Below, one piece after another: positions 16,922 to 25,370 of a DNA stretch of 36,038 nucleotides. The position numbers were made by a program, and so were the translations under genes. Origin of the DNA: Planctomycetota bacterium (GTDB lineage: Bacteria > Planctomycetota > Uabimicrobiia > Uabimicrobiales > Uabimicrobiaceae); NCBI GenBank assembly GCA_029260735.1, contig JAJDCR010000071.1, positions 1-36,038 of the forward strand. The letters run 5' to 3'. Numbering within the stretch: the first letter of the stretch is position 1; each line of letters starts with the position of its first letter. The notes under the pieces were generated by a model. It had not been told where the DNA came from and searched no databases. It worked only from the letters and a program-made list of their open reading frames with translations.

Positions 16922-18946
16922 GTGATTAGCAATCAGGAAATAATGGAAGCGATGGACATAAAACTGGAACCAGAACTTCCTCCCTACCCTGAATTTATCG
17001 AAGGAATTCGCCGAGCGCCCAATCGGGGTTTCAGTTTGACCCCAGCTCAAACAAAAGTAGCTCTCAAGAATGCCCTAAGATATATTCCAGAAAATCTTCA
17101 TTCTCACATGGCTCGTGAGTTTATGGAAGAGTTAAATACTCGAGGCCGTATCTATGGCTATCGATTTCGTCCCAACAGTAATCTCAAAGCAAAATCAATT
17201 GATGATTATCCCGGAAAGTGCTTAGCAGGAAAAGCCTTTCAGGTTATGATGGATAACAATTTAGACTTTGATGTCGCTTTATACCCCTATGAACTGGTAA
17301 CCTATGGAGAGACAGGACAAGTTTGTCAAAACTGGATGCAATACCAACTCATAAAAAAATACCTGCAAGTTTTAAACGAAGAGCAAACTTTGGTGATTGC
17401 TTCTGGCCATCCTGTCGGTTTTTTCAAATCAAGTCCTCAGAGTCCTCGGGTCATCATAACCAATGGATTAATGGTCGGAATTTTTGATAACCCCAGTGAC
17501 TGGCATCTCGCCACTCAATTAGGAGTGGCTAACTATGGACAAATGACAGCAGGTGGATGGATGTATATTGGTCCTCAAGGAATTGTTCATGGGACTTTTA
17601 ATACAATCATCAATGCTGGTCGTCTCAAATTAGGACTCAAAGGAGACCAAGATTTATCCGGTCATATTTTTGTCTCATCTGGTCTAGGAGGAATGAGCGG
17701 AGCCCAACCTAAGGCCGCTGAAATCGCTAATGCTGTAGGAATTATTGCCGAGGTAGATCCCTCACGTATTCAAACGCGCCATGAGCAAGGCTGGGTAAGT
17801 AAAGTTTCTTCTAATTTAGGGGAAGTTTTTTCCTGGGCAAGGGAGTACAAAGAAAAAGGTGAAACTATTTCGATTGCCTACGAGGGCAATATCGTTGATC
17901 TACTGGCCTATGCCGTAGAAGAAAAAATTCATCTCGACCTTGTCTCAGATCAAACCTCTTGTCACGCGGCTTATGACGGAGGATATACGCCTCAAGGAAT
18001 GACTTTTGAAGAACGCACTAAGTTGTTACAAGAAGACAGAGATGCCTTTCATAAAGAAGTTGATCGGTCTTTGCGTAAGCACTTCGAGCTTATTCAAATT
18101 TTAAGTGAAAGGGGTTGCTACTTTTTTGACTACGGAAATAGCTTTTTGAAAGCTGTTTTTGATGCCGGAGTTAAAGAGGTTTCCAAGAACGGTGTCGATG
18201 ATAAAGATGGTTTCATTTTCCCTTCTTATGTTGAAGATATCATGGGACCAGAGCTATTTGATTATGGATATGGTCCCTTCCGTTGGGTTTGCCTAAGCGG
18301 AAAAGAAGAAGACTTAGAAAAAACAGACCAAGCAGCCATGTCTTGTATTGATCCCAATCGCCGAGGACAAGATAGGGACAACTACATCTGGATTCGTGAT
18401 GCCGCCAAAAACAAACTTGTCGTAGGGACAAAGGCTCGCATTCTTTACCAAGATTCCGAAGGACGGACAAAAATTGCTCTCAAATTTAACGAGATGGTAA
18501 GAAATAAAGAAGTGGGTCCCATCATGATCGGACGCGACCACCACGACACAGGAGGAACCGACTCTCCTTTCCGAGAAACAGCCAATATCCAAGATGGCAG
18601 TAATATGATGGCGGAAATGGCAACTCATTGCTTTGCTGGGAACGCCGCACGAGGAATGAGCTTGATCGCTTTACACAACGGAGGTGGGGTCGGCATTGGG
18701 AAATCGATCAACGGAGGCTTTGGCCTTCTTCTCGATGGAAGTAAACAAACCGATGAAATTATCGAAAGAGCGATGCCTTGGGATGTTATGGGAGGAGTCG
18801 CTAGGCGAGCATGGGCTCGCAATGAAAACTCTATCCGAACTTGCCAAGAGTTTAATCAGAAAAAACAGGGCTCTAGTCATATCACATTACCTTACCTAGT
18901 TCAGGAGGAATTGATTGACAACGCCATTCAAGATATTCTAGAGTAA
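16922..18946 (+). CDS. hutU: urocanate hydratase
   Basis: The product is 674 aa with a GTG start preceded by GAGGAG. It converts urocanate to 4-imidazolone-5-propionate using tightly bound NAD+, the second step of histidine degradation, in the cytoplasm. Visible hallmarks are LGVANYGQMTAGGWMYIG (about 200-217), the NAD-binding segment SSGLGGMSGAQPKAAEIA (252-269) and the active-site region DQTSCH...YDGGYTPQG, with an HNGGGVGIGKSINGG stretch near the end. At 674 residues it belongs to the long form of the family (like the vertebrate enzyme) and not to the roughly 557-residue pseudomonad form. It is upstream of hisS and hutH on the same strand, but gaps of over 200 bp argue for separate transcripts or a loose cluster. 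Confidence 0.95.
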   Translation: MISNQEIMEAMDIKLEPELPPYPEFIEGIRRAPNRGFSLTPAQTKVALKNALRYIPENLHSHMAREFMEELNTRGRIYGYRFRPNSNLKAKSIDDYPGKCLAGKAFQVMMDNNLDFDVALYPYELVTYGETGQVCQNWMQYQLIKKYLQVLNEEQTLVIASGHPVGFFKSSPQSPRVIITNGLMVGIFDNPSDWHLATQLGVANYGQMTAGGWMYIGPQGIVHGTFNTIINAGRLKLGLKGDQDLSGHIFVSSGLGGMSGAQPKAAEIANAVGIIAEVDPSRIQTRHEQGWVSKVSSNLGEVFSWAREYKEKGETISIAYEGNIVDLLAYAVEEKIHLDLVSDQTSCHAAYDGGYTPQGMTFEERTKLLQEDRDAFHKEVDRSLRKHFELIQILSERGCYFFDYGNSFLKAVFDAGVKEVSKNGVDDKDGFIFPSYVEDIMGPELFDYGYGPFRWVCLSGKEEDLEKTDQAAMSCIDPNRRGQDRDNYIWIRDAAKNKLVVGTKARILYQDSEGRTKIALKFNEMVRNKEVGPIMIGRDHHDTGGTDSPFRETANIQDGSNMMAEMATHCFAGNAARGMSLIALHNGGGVGIGKSINGGFGLLLDGSKQTDEIIERAMPWDVMGGVARRAWARNENSIRTCQEFNQKKQGSSHITLPYLVQEELIDNAIQDILE

Positions 18947-18960
18947 GAACAGAGAAAAAC

Positions 18961-18989
18961 ACTGAACTTTTCTTTTTCGTTCAGGTTTT
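18961..18989 (+). terminator. weak hairpin after hutU
   Basis: CTGAAC (18962-18967) and GTTCAG (18979-18984) pair across an 11-nt loop and are followed by GTTTT, 15 bp after the hutU stop. The stem is short, so this is only a possible terminator. Confidence 0.4.
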
Positions 18990-19182
18990 ACAAAAAATGC
19001 TCATAGCCCTTCAATAAATCGTCAAGAAACCGTATAAAAAACGCATGATTCAAAGGAGGGCTCAAGATGAGCTCGGCTTTAAACCGTAAGTCTAAGGCCG
19101 CGTTTTCTCCTTTTATCGAAAGATAAAGATTTCCAGGAGGAAAGAGTACAAAAACCGCATGATTTTTAAGCGATAACACGAT

Positions 19183-20703
19183 ATGTCTAAACAAAAGAAA
19201 AAACAAAAAGTAAAAAAACCTAAGCCAAGAATTTTTAGTGGATTTAGAGATGTTTTCTCTGAAGATATCCTCTTGCGCCAAAGAATGATCGACACCATTC
19301 GAAGGGTCTATGAAAAGTATGGCTATTTACCTTTAGAAACTCCGGCCATTGAGTATGTTGATATTTTAGGAAAATTCCTTCCCGAAAGCACTACCCCTCA
19401 AGGAGGAGTATTCTCCTTTCGCAATCCTGACTTGAGCGAAAAAGCTCAGCCTGACGACCCTAACACCTGGCTTGCACTGCGCTACGACCTAACCGCCCCC
19501 CTCGCTCGTGTTTTTGCCCAATACGTTGACATCCAACGCCCCTTCCGCCGTTACCAAGTAGGGCCGGTTTGGCGCTATGAAAAACCAGGACCGGGAAGAT
19601 TCCGTGAGTTTTATCAGTTTGATTTTGATTCGGTAGGAACTTCTTCGATGGCAGCAGATGCCGAAATATGCTGTGTTATTTGCGATGCCCTCGCCGCTCT
19701 TGGTTTCTCTGAGGGAGAGTACATGGTCAAAGTAAATAACCGCAAAATTATGCAAGGAGTACTAGAGGTCTGTGGACTCGCTGATCTTGAAATTTCAGAA
19801 AGCTCTCAGGCAATGACAGTTTTACGGGCCATCGATAAAATGGATCGTCTTGGTTTACCAGGAGTGATTCAGCTACTGGGAAAAGGCCGACGGGACGAAT
19901 CGGGAGACTTCACCGAAGGAGCCCACCTCGAAAATGAACAGATTGCCAAAATTGAGCAATACTTAGGAAGTCGTGCCGAAAGTCGCGACGAAGTTTGCAG
20001 AGGGCTTTTTGAGCTAGTGAAAGACTCAGAGGTTGGTCGAAAAGGAGTGGCAGAACTCCAAGAAATCGACTCTTTTTTAAGCGCTCTAGGTTATAATGGA
20101 AAACAAGTGGAATTTGATCCGACAATTGTTCGTGGCCTTAGCTACTACACCGGACCTGTTTTTGAAGGTGTTTTAACCAAGGAAATCAAAGACGAGTCTG
20201 GGCAGGTTAAGCAAATCGGAAGTGTTTTTGGAGGAGGTCGTTACGACGACTTAGTCAAGCGCTTTACAGGCCAAGAAGTTCCCGCAACCGGAGCTTCTAT
20301 TGGAGTCGACCGCTTACTCGAAGCCATGAGAAGCACAGATAACTCCTCTTGTCGTAAATCCACGGCAGACGTTCTCGTTACAGTTATGGATAAAAAATGT
20401 ATGGCCGACTATTTCAAGCTAGCCCAAGAAATCCGAGAAGCCGGAATTAACGCTGAGCTTTACCTGGGCAATGGCAATATCGGCAAACAAATGAAGTATG
20501 CTGACAAACAGGAAATTCCTCTCGCCATAATCATCGGAAGCGATGAGTTTGAGAAAAAAGAGGCCCAAGTCAAGGACCTAAACTTAGGACGAAAATTGTC
20601 GGAAGAAATTCTTGACCGAGAAGAGTGGCGAGAAGAGAATCCCGCTCAGCAAAGCATTTCTCGCAGTGAATTGATCTCAAAGCTGCGAGAGATGCTTGGC
20701 TAA
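19183..20703 (+). CDS. hisS: histidyl-tRNA synthetase
   Basis: The product is 506 aa and charges tRNA-His. It is a class II synthetase: the motif 2 region is VWRYEKPGPGRFREFYQFD (129-147), the histidine-specific signatures are RGLSYYTG (317-324) and FGGGRYDDLV (349-358), and motif 3 is GASIGVDRLL (370-379). A C-terminal anticodon-binding domain follows. In place of the LLRPEGT block of typical bacterial enzymes there is ALRYDLTAPLAR (98-109), the form I associate with the alphaproteobacterial/eukaryote-like branch. The N-terminus begins with a lysine-rich extension. No strong ribosome site precedes the ATG at 19183, so the start is uncertain by a few codons. It sits between hutU and hutH. Confidence 0.93.
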   Translation: MSKQKKKQKVKKPKPRIFSGFRDVFSEDILLRQRMIDTIRRVYEKYGYLPLETPAIEYVDILGKFLPESTTPQGGVFSFRNPDLSEKAQPDDPNTWLALRYDLTAPLARVFAQYVDIQRPFRRYQVGPVWRYEKPGPGRFREFYQFDFDSVGTSSMAADAEICCVICDALAALGFSEGEYMVKVNNRKIMQGVLEVCGLADLEISESSQAMTVLRAIDKMDRLGLPGVIQLLGKGRRDESGDFTEGAHLENEQIAKIEQYLGSRAESRDEVCRGLFELVKDSEVGRKGVAELQEIDSFLSALGYNGKQVEFDPTIVRGLSYYTGPVFEGVLTKEIKDESGQVKQIGSVFGGGRYDDLVKRFTGQEVPATGASIGVDRLLEAMRSTDNSSCRKSTADVLVTVMDKKCMADYFKLAQEIREAGINAELYLGNGNIGKQMKYADKQEIPLAIIIGSDEFEKKEAQVKDLNLGRKLSEEILDREEWREENPAQQSISRSELISKLREMLG

Positions 20704-20757
20704 TATTGAAGATCGTTTATATTTGTTTACATTTTTTATTGTATAATGTTTGAACTA

Positions 20758-20903
20758 GAATAATTGTGGGATGAAAGGTGAGGCTCCTGCCGAACGGGAT
20801 GTGTTTTGTATTATCTTAACACAACCCCGGCGCGGCAGGAGCCTTGCCCTCCAAACTTGCATCTTAGCCCAGAACTTCCTCTAAAACCTAATCACAATTA
20901 TTC
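20758..20903. repeat. nested inverted repeats, family A copies 4 and 5
   Basis: The outer perfect 11-bp arms GAATAATTGTG (20758-20768) and CACAATTATTC (20893-20903) enclose two oppositely oriented family A cores: GTGAGGCTCCTGCC (20779-20792) and GGCAGGAGCCTTGCCCTCC (20834-20852). The element occupies most of the hisS-hutH gap, ending 42 bp before hutH. Confidence 0.8.
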
Positions 20904-20944
20904 CTATTTTTTTAGCTCCCCAAATAATTTAGACAAGGAAAAAC

Positions 20945-23242
20945 ATGGAAAAAAATTCTTCTGATTGCCTCTATATTGGCGGAAGAGATCTCACTCTCGA
21001 AGATATTGCTAGTGTCTCTCGCTCTTTTCGTCCGGTTCAGTTAGATGAAAAAGCTCGGCAACGTGTTACTCTTTCTCGCGAGATAGTCGAACGCTTAAAA
21101 CAAGATCAAGTGAAAGTCTATGGCCTCAATACGGGATTTGCTTCCAGTCGAGATATTTTAATTACCGGAGAAAAGGCCAAGAAACTTTCCAAAAACTTGA
21201 TTAAAAGCCATGCCGCAGGAGTAGGCCGCCCTTACTCGGAAGATGTTGTTCGCGGGTCTATGCTCGTGCGTGCTCATACTCTTGCTCAGGGAAACTCGGG
21301 AGTCAGACCAGAGCTCATCGATGCCATTCTATCCATGCTCAACAATAATATCTACCCCTACGTTCCTCAGCAAGGCTCTTGTGGTAGTTCGGGAGACTTA
21401 GCTCCCCTCTCTCATTTATTTTTGGTTGCTATTGGAGACAATGATGCTCGGGTTCATCGACGTTGCCTGCAAAAATACGATGAACAATATTCTTATGAAG
21501 GATGTCGTAGCAACTATCGTTACATTGCTACACCCTTGGATAAAGACTTTATATCCTGCACTCTTTTTCCTTTAAAAGGAGATTTTTCCTTTATCGAACT
21601 AAAAGAAAAAGAAGGCCTAGCTTGCAACAACGGAACGGTTTTTTCTGCTGTCATTACGGCTTTAGCGGCTTATGATGCCGGTCAACTTCTTAATACAGCC
21701 GACCTTTGTGCTGCTCTTAGTTACGAAGCTATTCAAGCCGTACCTGACTGTCTCGATGAAGAAATTATCAACTCTCGTCCTCATCCTGGGCATGCCACTA
21801 GTGCAAGTAATCTCCGCGAAGCCCTAGCCGGATCGGCCTTGGTCTACTCTTTTCATGACCCAGAAGAAACCGATCACAATAAAAAAAACAACGGCCCGTG
21901 TGGGTTCAACCTCGCTCATTTCAATCGTGCTCTCGCCGAACTACATAAACTCAACCAAAGGGATTTTACAGGTGTCAATAAAGAACAACTTCAAGAGCTT
22001 ATTGCTTTGATGAAGCGCCATCAAAAAGAAGACATCTGGGAAAAAATCTTTCACTACAGACAAGAACAAGCTCGCGAAAACAAACTATGCCCCAAAGAGC
22101 AAGAACTCAAGAGTTGTCGTTTGGCTTTAGCAGAAGTTTTATCTTTCGCTCAGACTCTGATTATCACAAAAACTGGGAACGCTGATTTTGACGAAAGTTT
22201 CTTCGATATCTACAGCCAGCATATTCGCAAAATTGTTTACCGCAGCCCTCAAGTCCAGGACAATTATGCCATTCGAGCTACGGCCACGGTTCACGGAGCC
22301 GTTCGCGACACCCTTTCCAGAACTCGCGAAACCATTGAAATTGAACTCAACTCGACCACCGATAATCCCATTATTCTCCTCAAAAGGATACTGCGCCAGT
22401 GGTACATTGATCATCCCCAGGATAATCCAGAAGAATTGCCTAAGCGAGAAGAATTCACTCTCTGGCTCTCCGAAAATCGCAATCAAGTCGCCGACCAAGT
22501 AAAGTCTGCTGCCAACTTTCATGGAGAGCCCGTCGGCTTAGTAGCAGACCACCTTTCTGCCGCTATCGCAGAGGTGGGTAACATCACAGAGCGGCGCATT
22601 GCCTTAATGGTCGATGGAAATCACTCCAAAGGCCTTCCTACTTACTTAACTTGGGAAGCGGGACTCAATAGTGGATTTATGATCCCGCAGTACACCGCTG
22701 CCTCTATTGTTTCAGAGAATAAAATCGCGGCCATGCCTGCTTCCGTCGATTCGATTCCCACCGGAGCAAACTGCGAAGACCATGTTAGTATGTCTACCAC
22801 TGCTGCTCGAAAATGTGCCCAAGTCATTGGAAACGTAGAGAAAATTGTCGCCTGGGAAATGCTTAGCGCTTACCAAGCTCTTCAGTTTCGTAAACCTGCT
22901 AAACTTGGTGCCAAAACTTCTAAACTGGAAAACTTTTTATCTCAACAAATAGGGCCCCATTTTCTGCGACTAAACGATGAATGGCGAGAAAAAGTAGGCC
23001 AGCATTCCGAGTACCAAAGCTTCACAGATGCTTTCCTCCATTCTGGTCAAGTTAGGGACACCTCTTTTTTCTATCATCTCCTCGAACAAGAAATGCGCCA
23101 ACAACTCGAAAACGATCTGGGATTAGATCAAAATATTTATCAAAGCATTCAGCCATGTATGCTAGATGATGTTACTTTTTATCCCTTGCATGAGGTCGCC
23201 TATAAACTTATCCAACAAGGAGATATTGCCCGATTATGGTAG
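20945..23242 (+). CDS. hutH: histidine ammonia-lyase, long form
   Basis: The product is 765 aa, against about 510 in typical bacterial HAL. It is expected to eliminate ammonia from histidine to give urocanate. The catalytic loop YGLNTGF (Y59) is present. The selectivity pair SH in LIKSHAAGVG (S88-H89) is of the histidine type, not the PAL/TAL type. QQGSCGSSGDLAPLSH holds the MIO-forming triad, here S148-S149-G150 instead of Ala-Ser-Gly. NCEDHVSM (609-616) keeps the Glu typical of HAL. Two insertions explain the length: about 130 residues around 300-430 and about 40 charged residues around 478-520, just before NFHGEPVG. The functional pairing with hutU supports HAL, but another aromatic amino-acid lyase/mutase activity is possible. 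hutI and hutG are not in the window. Confidence 0.88.
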   Translation: MEKNSSDCLYIGGRDLTLEDIASVSRSFRPVQLDEKARQRVTLSREIVERLKQDQVKVYGLNTGFASSRDILITGEKAKKLSKNLIKSHAAGVGRPYSEDVVRGSMLVRAHTLAQGNSGVRPELIDAILSMLNNNIYPYVPQQGSCGSSGDLAPLSHLFLVAIGDNDARVHRRCLQKYDEQYSYEGCRSNYRYIATPLDKDFISCTLFPLKGDFSFIELKEKEGLACNNGTVFSAVITALAAYDAGQLLNTADLCAALSYEAIQAVPDCLDEEIINSRPHPGHATSASNLREALAGSALVYSFHDPEETDHNKKNNGPCGFNLAHFNRALAELHKLNQRDFTGVNKEQLQELIALMKRHQKEDIWEKIFHYRQEQARENKLCPKEQELKSCRLALAEVLSFAQTLIITKTGNADFDESFFDIYSQHIRKIVYRSPQVQDNYAIRATATVHGAVRDTLSRTRETIEIELNSTTDNPIILLKRILRQWYIDHPQDNPEELPKREEFTLWLSENRNQVADQVKSAANFHGEPVGLVADHLSAAIAEVGNITERRIALMVDGNHSKGLPTYLTWEAGLNSGFMIPQYTAASIVSENKIAAMPASVDSIPTGANCEDHVSMSTTAARKCAQVIGNVEKIVAWEMLSAYQALQFRKPAKLGAKTSKLENFLSQQIGPHFLRLNDEWREKVGQHSEYQSFTDAFLHSGQVRDTSFFYHLLEQEMRQQLENDLGLDQNIYQSIQPCMLDDVTFYPLHEVAYKLIQQGDIARLW

Positions 23243-23279
23243 CTCTTGGGAAAATAATATTGCATTTTTTCTTTAAAAG

Positions 23280-23297
23280 TTCTATAATTTTATAGAA
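23280..23297. repeat. 18-bp perfect palindrome upstream of a PEP-CTERM gene
   Basis: TTCTATAA-TT-TTATAGAA lies 48 bp before the next gene's ATG and 38 bp after the hutH stop. It could be an operator, or simply AT-rich chance symmetry. Confidence 0.3.
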
Positions 23298-23344
23298 TAA
23301 AAAATAAAAAAAGTGAAAAATACTAAAATTCAAGAGAGAACCTT

Positions 23345-24244
23345 ATGTCGAAAAAAACACTTTTTATCCTTTTCTTAGCTCTCGGGCTAAGTATTGCTTC
23401 TGCTGCACCAGTTAATATTCTCTATCTAAACTCCTCGCGTGGTACTGGAACTGGTGCCGCAAGCTCGAATCGCGTTTTACTTGCCAATGAACTTGACAGT
23501 TACTTGGGCGGAGGCGTTTTTGATGTTGACTTTGTCCAAACTCACGTCGCAGGAAACTTGGCTACCAAAATCAACGCCAATGCCATTGATTTTTATGATC
23601 AGATCTGGTTTGACACAACTGTTTTAAATACTTCTTTGTTAAACACAGCAGATTTTACCGCTTTAAACGCCTGGGCTGCAGCAGATCAACCAGAGTTTAT
23701 CTTAGACAGCTCTTACTTCAAACGAGCGATAAATCCTTCTGACGTTACGGCCTCATCTATCGCCGTAACCATCAACGAAGCTCTTGCCTTAAAAAATGTT
23801 GGTGGTGGTATTTTGATTGGTACCGATCACGATGTGTTTACCAATACGGCCAACCAAGTTCTAACGAATTTTGGTTTTGATGGACTATTCACTGGCGAAT
23901 TTAACATAACTAACGATGGAGGTTTTGTTGGTAGCCTTCTCTTATCGCCAGAAACCGTAGATAACACATTCTTCACGACAAATTTACAAGGACTTTCAAC
24001 CTCCAACGTTCCGATTGGAACTCACGTATTAAATGCCAATGGAGGAAACCGCACGATTGAAGTTTTTGAGAACCTCTTCTCTAACAGCCCTGGACGTGTT
24101 AGCCATATAGGAGCTAGCTTTAACACAGGGACTCAAGAAACTGATATCGAAGATGTCGAAAGTTTTGAAGATCCTGTTCCTGAGCCTTCGAGCATTATAC
24201 TTTTTTCTTTGGCAGGATTACTATTAATTTGGAAACGTAAGTAA
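23345..24244 (+). CDS. PEP-CTERM surface protein
   Basis: The product is 299 aa. It has an N-terminal signal peptide (MSKKT then a hydrophobic core to about residue 20, ending IASAAP) and a C-terminal sorting tail: VPEPSS, a hydrophobic stretch of about 15 residues and a final WKRK. In the family model, exosortase recognises the PEP motif and processes the protein at the cell envelope. The ectodomain begins with VNILYLNSS and contains alternating strand/helix patterns (YDQIWFD, ILDSSYF, GGGILIGTDHDVF) resembling a Rossmann or amidotransferase-like fold. I do not assign an activity. GAGAGAACC lies before the ATG. The gene is closed by its own terminator. Confidence 0.85.
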   Translation: MSKKTLFILFLALGLSIASAAPVNILYLNSSRGTGTGAASSNRVLLANELDSYLGGGVFDVDFVQTHVAGNLATKINANAIDFYDQIWFDTTVLNTSLLNTADFTALNAWAAADQPEFILDSSYFKRAINPSDVTASSIAVTINEALALKNVGGGILIGTDHDVFTNTANQVLTNFGFDGLFTGEFNITNDGGFVGSLLLSPETVDNTFFTTNLQGLSTSNVPIGTHVLNANGGNRTIEVFENLFSNSPGRVSHIGASFNTGTQETDIEDVESFEDPVPEPSSIILFSLAGLLLIWKRK

Positions 24245-24263
24245 AATATAAAAATGATGTGAC

Positions 24264-24300
24264 AAAAAAAGCGAGCCATTACTCATGACTCGCTTTTTTT
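24264..24300 (+). terminator. intrinsic terminator
   Basis: GCGAG (24271-24275) pairs with CTCGC (24289-24293), extended by inner CAT/ATG and flanked by A7 and T7 runs (24264-24270, 24294-24300). It lies 20 bp after the PEP-CTERM gene stop. The symmetric A/T runs would allow bidirectional function, though the flanking genes are codirectional. Confidence 0.85.
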
Positions 24301-24334
24301 AGTAGCGCTAGGTTATTTCAAGAGGAAAAATGCC

Positions 24335-25309
24335 ATGAAAAAAGCTTCTATTTTAAAAATAATTTTGGGCCTAACATTTTTTGCAAGTACCGCCTACACT
24401 ATGCCCATCTCGGTAAATGGTGACAATTTTACTCTTGTCGCGACGCATTCAGGAACACAACTTTTTTCTCTGACAGCAGACGACCAAGGTCGTATCTATA
24501 TGGGGAATAATTCCAATAACACGACGGGAATTCCTGTGCAAGTTTTTGACTCTAATCTATTTTCAGGAACCCCCCTTTCTATGCAAAACATTGGTCCATC
24601 GGTCGGAGATGCCGACGGGATAACCTTTGGGAATGGCTTCATCTATACTTCAGATCGAGACGAAGGAATACGAAAAATTTCGGTGAGCGATGGTTCCCAG
24701 ACTCTTCATATTTCTGGAGTAGGAATTAATGCAACAGGATCTCCTTTAGCTTTAAGGGAAAATGATGACCATATTTTTGTTGGCTTAGGTGGACTTACCG
24801 GAATAAATCGCATCGATGAGTTTGACGAAAATGGGAGTTTTCTACAAAGCCATACGACAGGAACAGATGTAGAGACGATGACTTTTGATCCCACTTCTGG
24901 TCTCATTTACTATGCGGCTTTTGGATCGACAGTGAGAGCACTAAACCCAATAACAGGTGTGGATGTTTTGATAGGAAGTGTTAGTGGTACAATAGATGGT
25001 GCGATGACCTTTGACCCGATTTCTCAACAATTATTTATTGGTACAGCTAATGGTGCTAATTCAGGATTAGTGGAAACGATCAATGTTTCTACTGGCGTAA
25101 CCAGTGCCTTTGCCTCAGGTTTTAACGGATCAACTGGAATTGTCCGCGATTCATCCACAGGAGACCTTTATTTTTTAGAGTCCGGTGGCTTATTCCGCCT
25201 AGAATCTGAAGAAGTAGAGGTAGTTGTCCCTTCTAGTGTTCCAGAAACAAATAGTTTTCTGATGCTATTTTTTGCCTTAGCACTACTAGGCAAACGTTTG
25301 AGGGATTAA
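24335..25309 (+). CDS. secreted beta-propeller protein with degenerate PEP-CTERM tail
   Basis: The product is 324 aa, with AAGAGGA upstream of the ATG. It has a signal peptide (MKKASILKIILGLTFFAS, cleavage near AYT). Most of the protein consists of repeated strand-turn units such as LFSLTADDQGRIYMGN, GLIYYAAFG and MTFDPISQQLFIGTANG, consistent with an NHL/SMP-30-like beta-propeller. The tail has a hydrophobic segment ending GKRLRD preceded by SSVPETN, so the canonical Pro-Glu-Pro is changed to Pro-Glu-Thr. Whether exosortase would still recognise it is unknown; it may be a membrane-retained variant. Propellers of this kind bind ligands or carbohydrates, but no active site is seen. Confidence 0.8.
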   Translation: MKKASILKIILGLTFFASTAYTMPISVNGDNFTLVATHSGTQLFSLTADDQGRIYMGNNSNNTTGIPVQVFDSNLFSGTPLSMQNIGPSVGDADGITFGNGFIYTSDRDEGIRKISVSDGSQTLHISGVGINATGSPLALRENDDHIFVGLGGLTGINRIDEFDENGSFLQSHTTGTDVETMTFDPTSGLIYYAAFGSTVRALNPITGVDVLIGSVSGTIDGAMTFDPISQQLFIGTANGANSGLVETINVSTGVTSAFASGFNGSTGIVRDSSTGDLYFLESGGLFRLESEEVEVVVPSSVPETNSFLMLFFALALLGKRLRD

Positions 25310-25332
25310 TATCCTACATCAAAATTGATCTG

Positions 25333-25369
25333 GAGAGGGAGGTTTCAAAGAAGCCCCCCTCTCGCTGCT
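25333..25369 (+). terminator. hairpin terminator between convergent genes
   Basis: GAGAGGGAGG...CCCCCCTCTC (25333-25362) forms a GC-rich stem with a purine-rich loop, followed by GCTGCTTTTATTT. It lies between the propeller gene and the convergent PsbP/DcrB-like gene. Confidence 0.65.
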
Positions 25370-25370
25370 T

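Noticed and set aside
19067..19126. 19-codon frame with a good AAGGAGGG site upstream of hisS, possible leader peptide
   Set aside because: Contains no histidine codons or attenuator-type hairpins and no anti-termination structure; looks like chance occurrence.
20758..20903. Riboswitch or T-box in the hisS-hutH gap
   Set aside because: The structure is explained by two inverted copies of the dispersed family A repeat and shows no T-box or known aptamer signature.
22188..22502. Long antisense frames inside hutH, hutU and the kinase gene
   Set aside because: All lie opposite well-supported conserved proteins and lack ribosome sites and recognisable domains.
23243..23344. Possible sigma54 promoter (TTGGG...TTGCA) before the first PEP-CTERM gene, as known for some PEP-CTERM regulons
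   Set aside because: The GG-to-GC distance is 11 nt instead of the required 10 and no similar site precedes the other PEP-CTERM genes.
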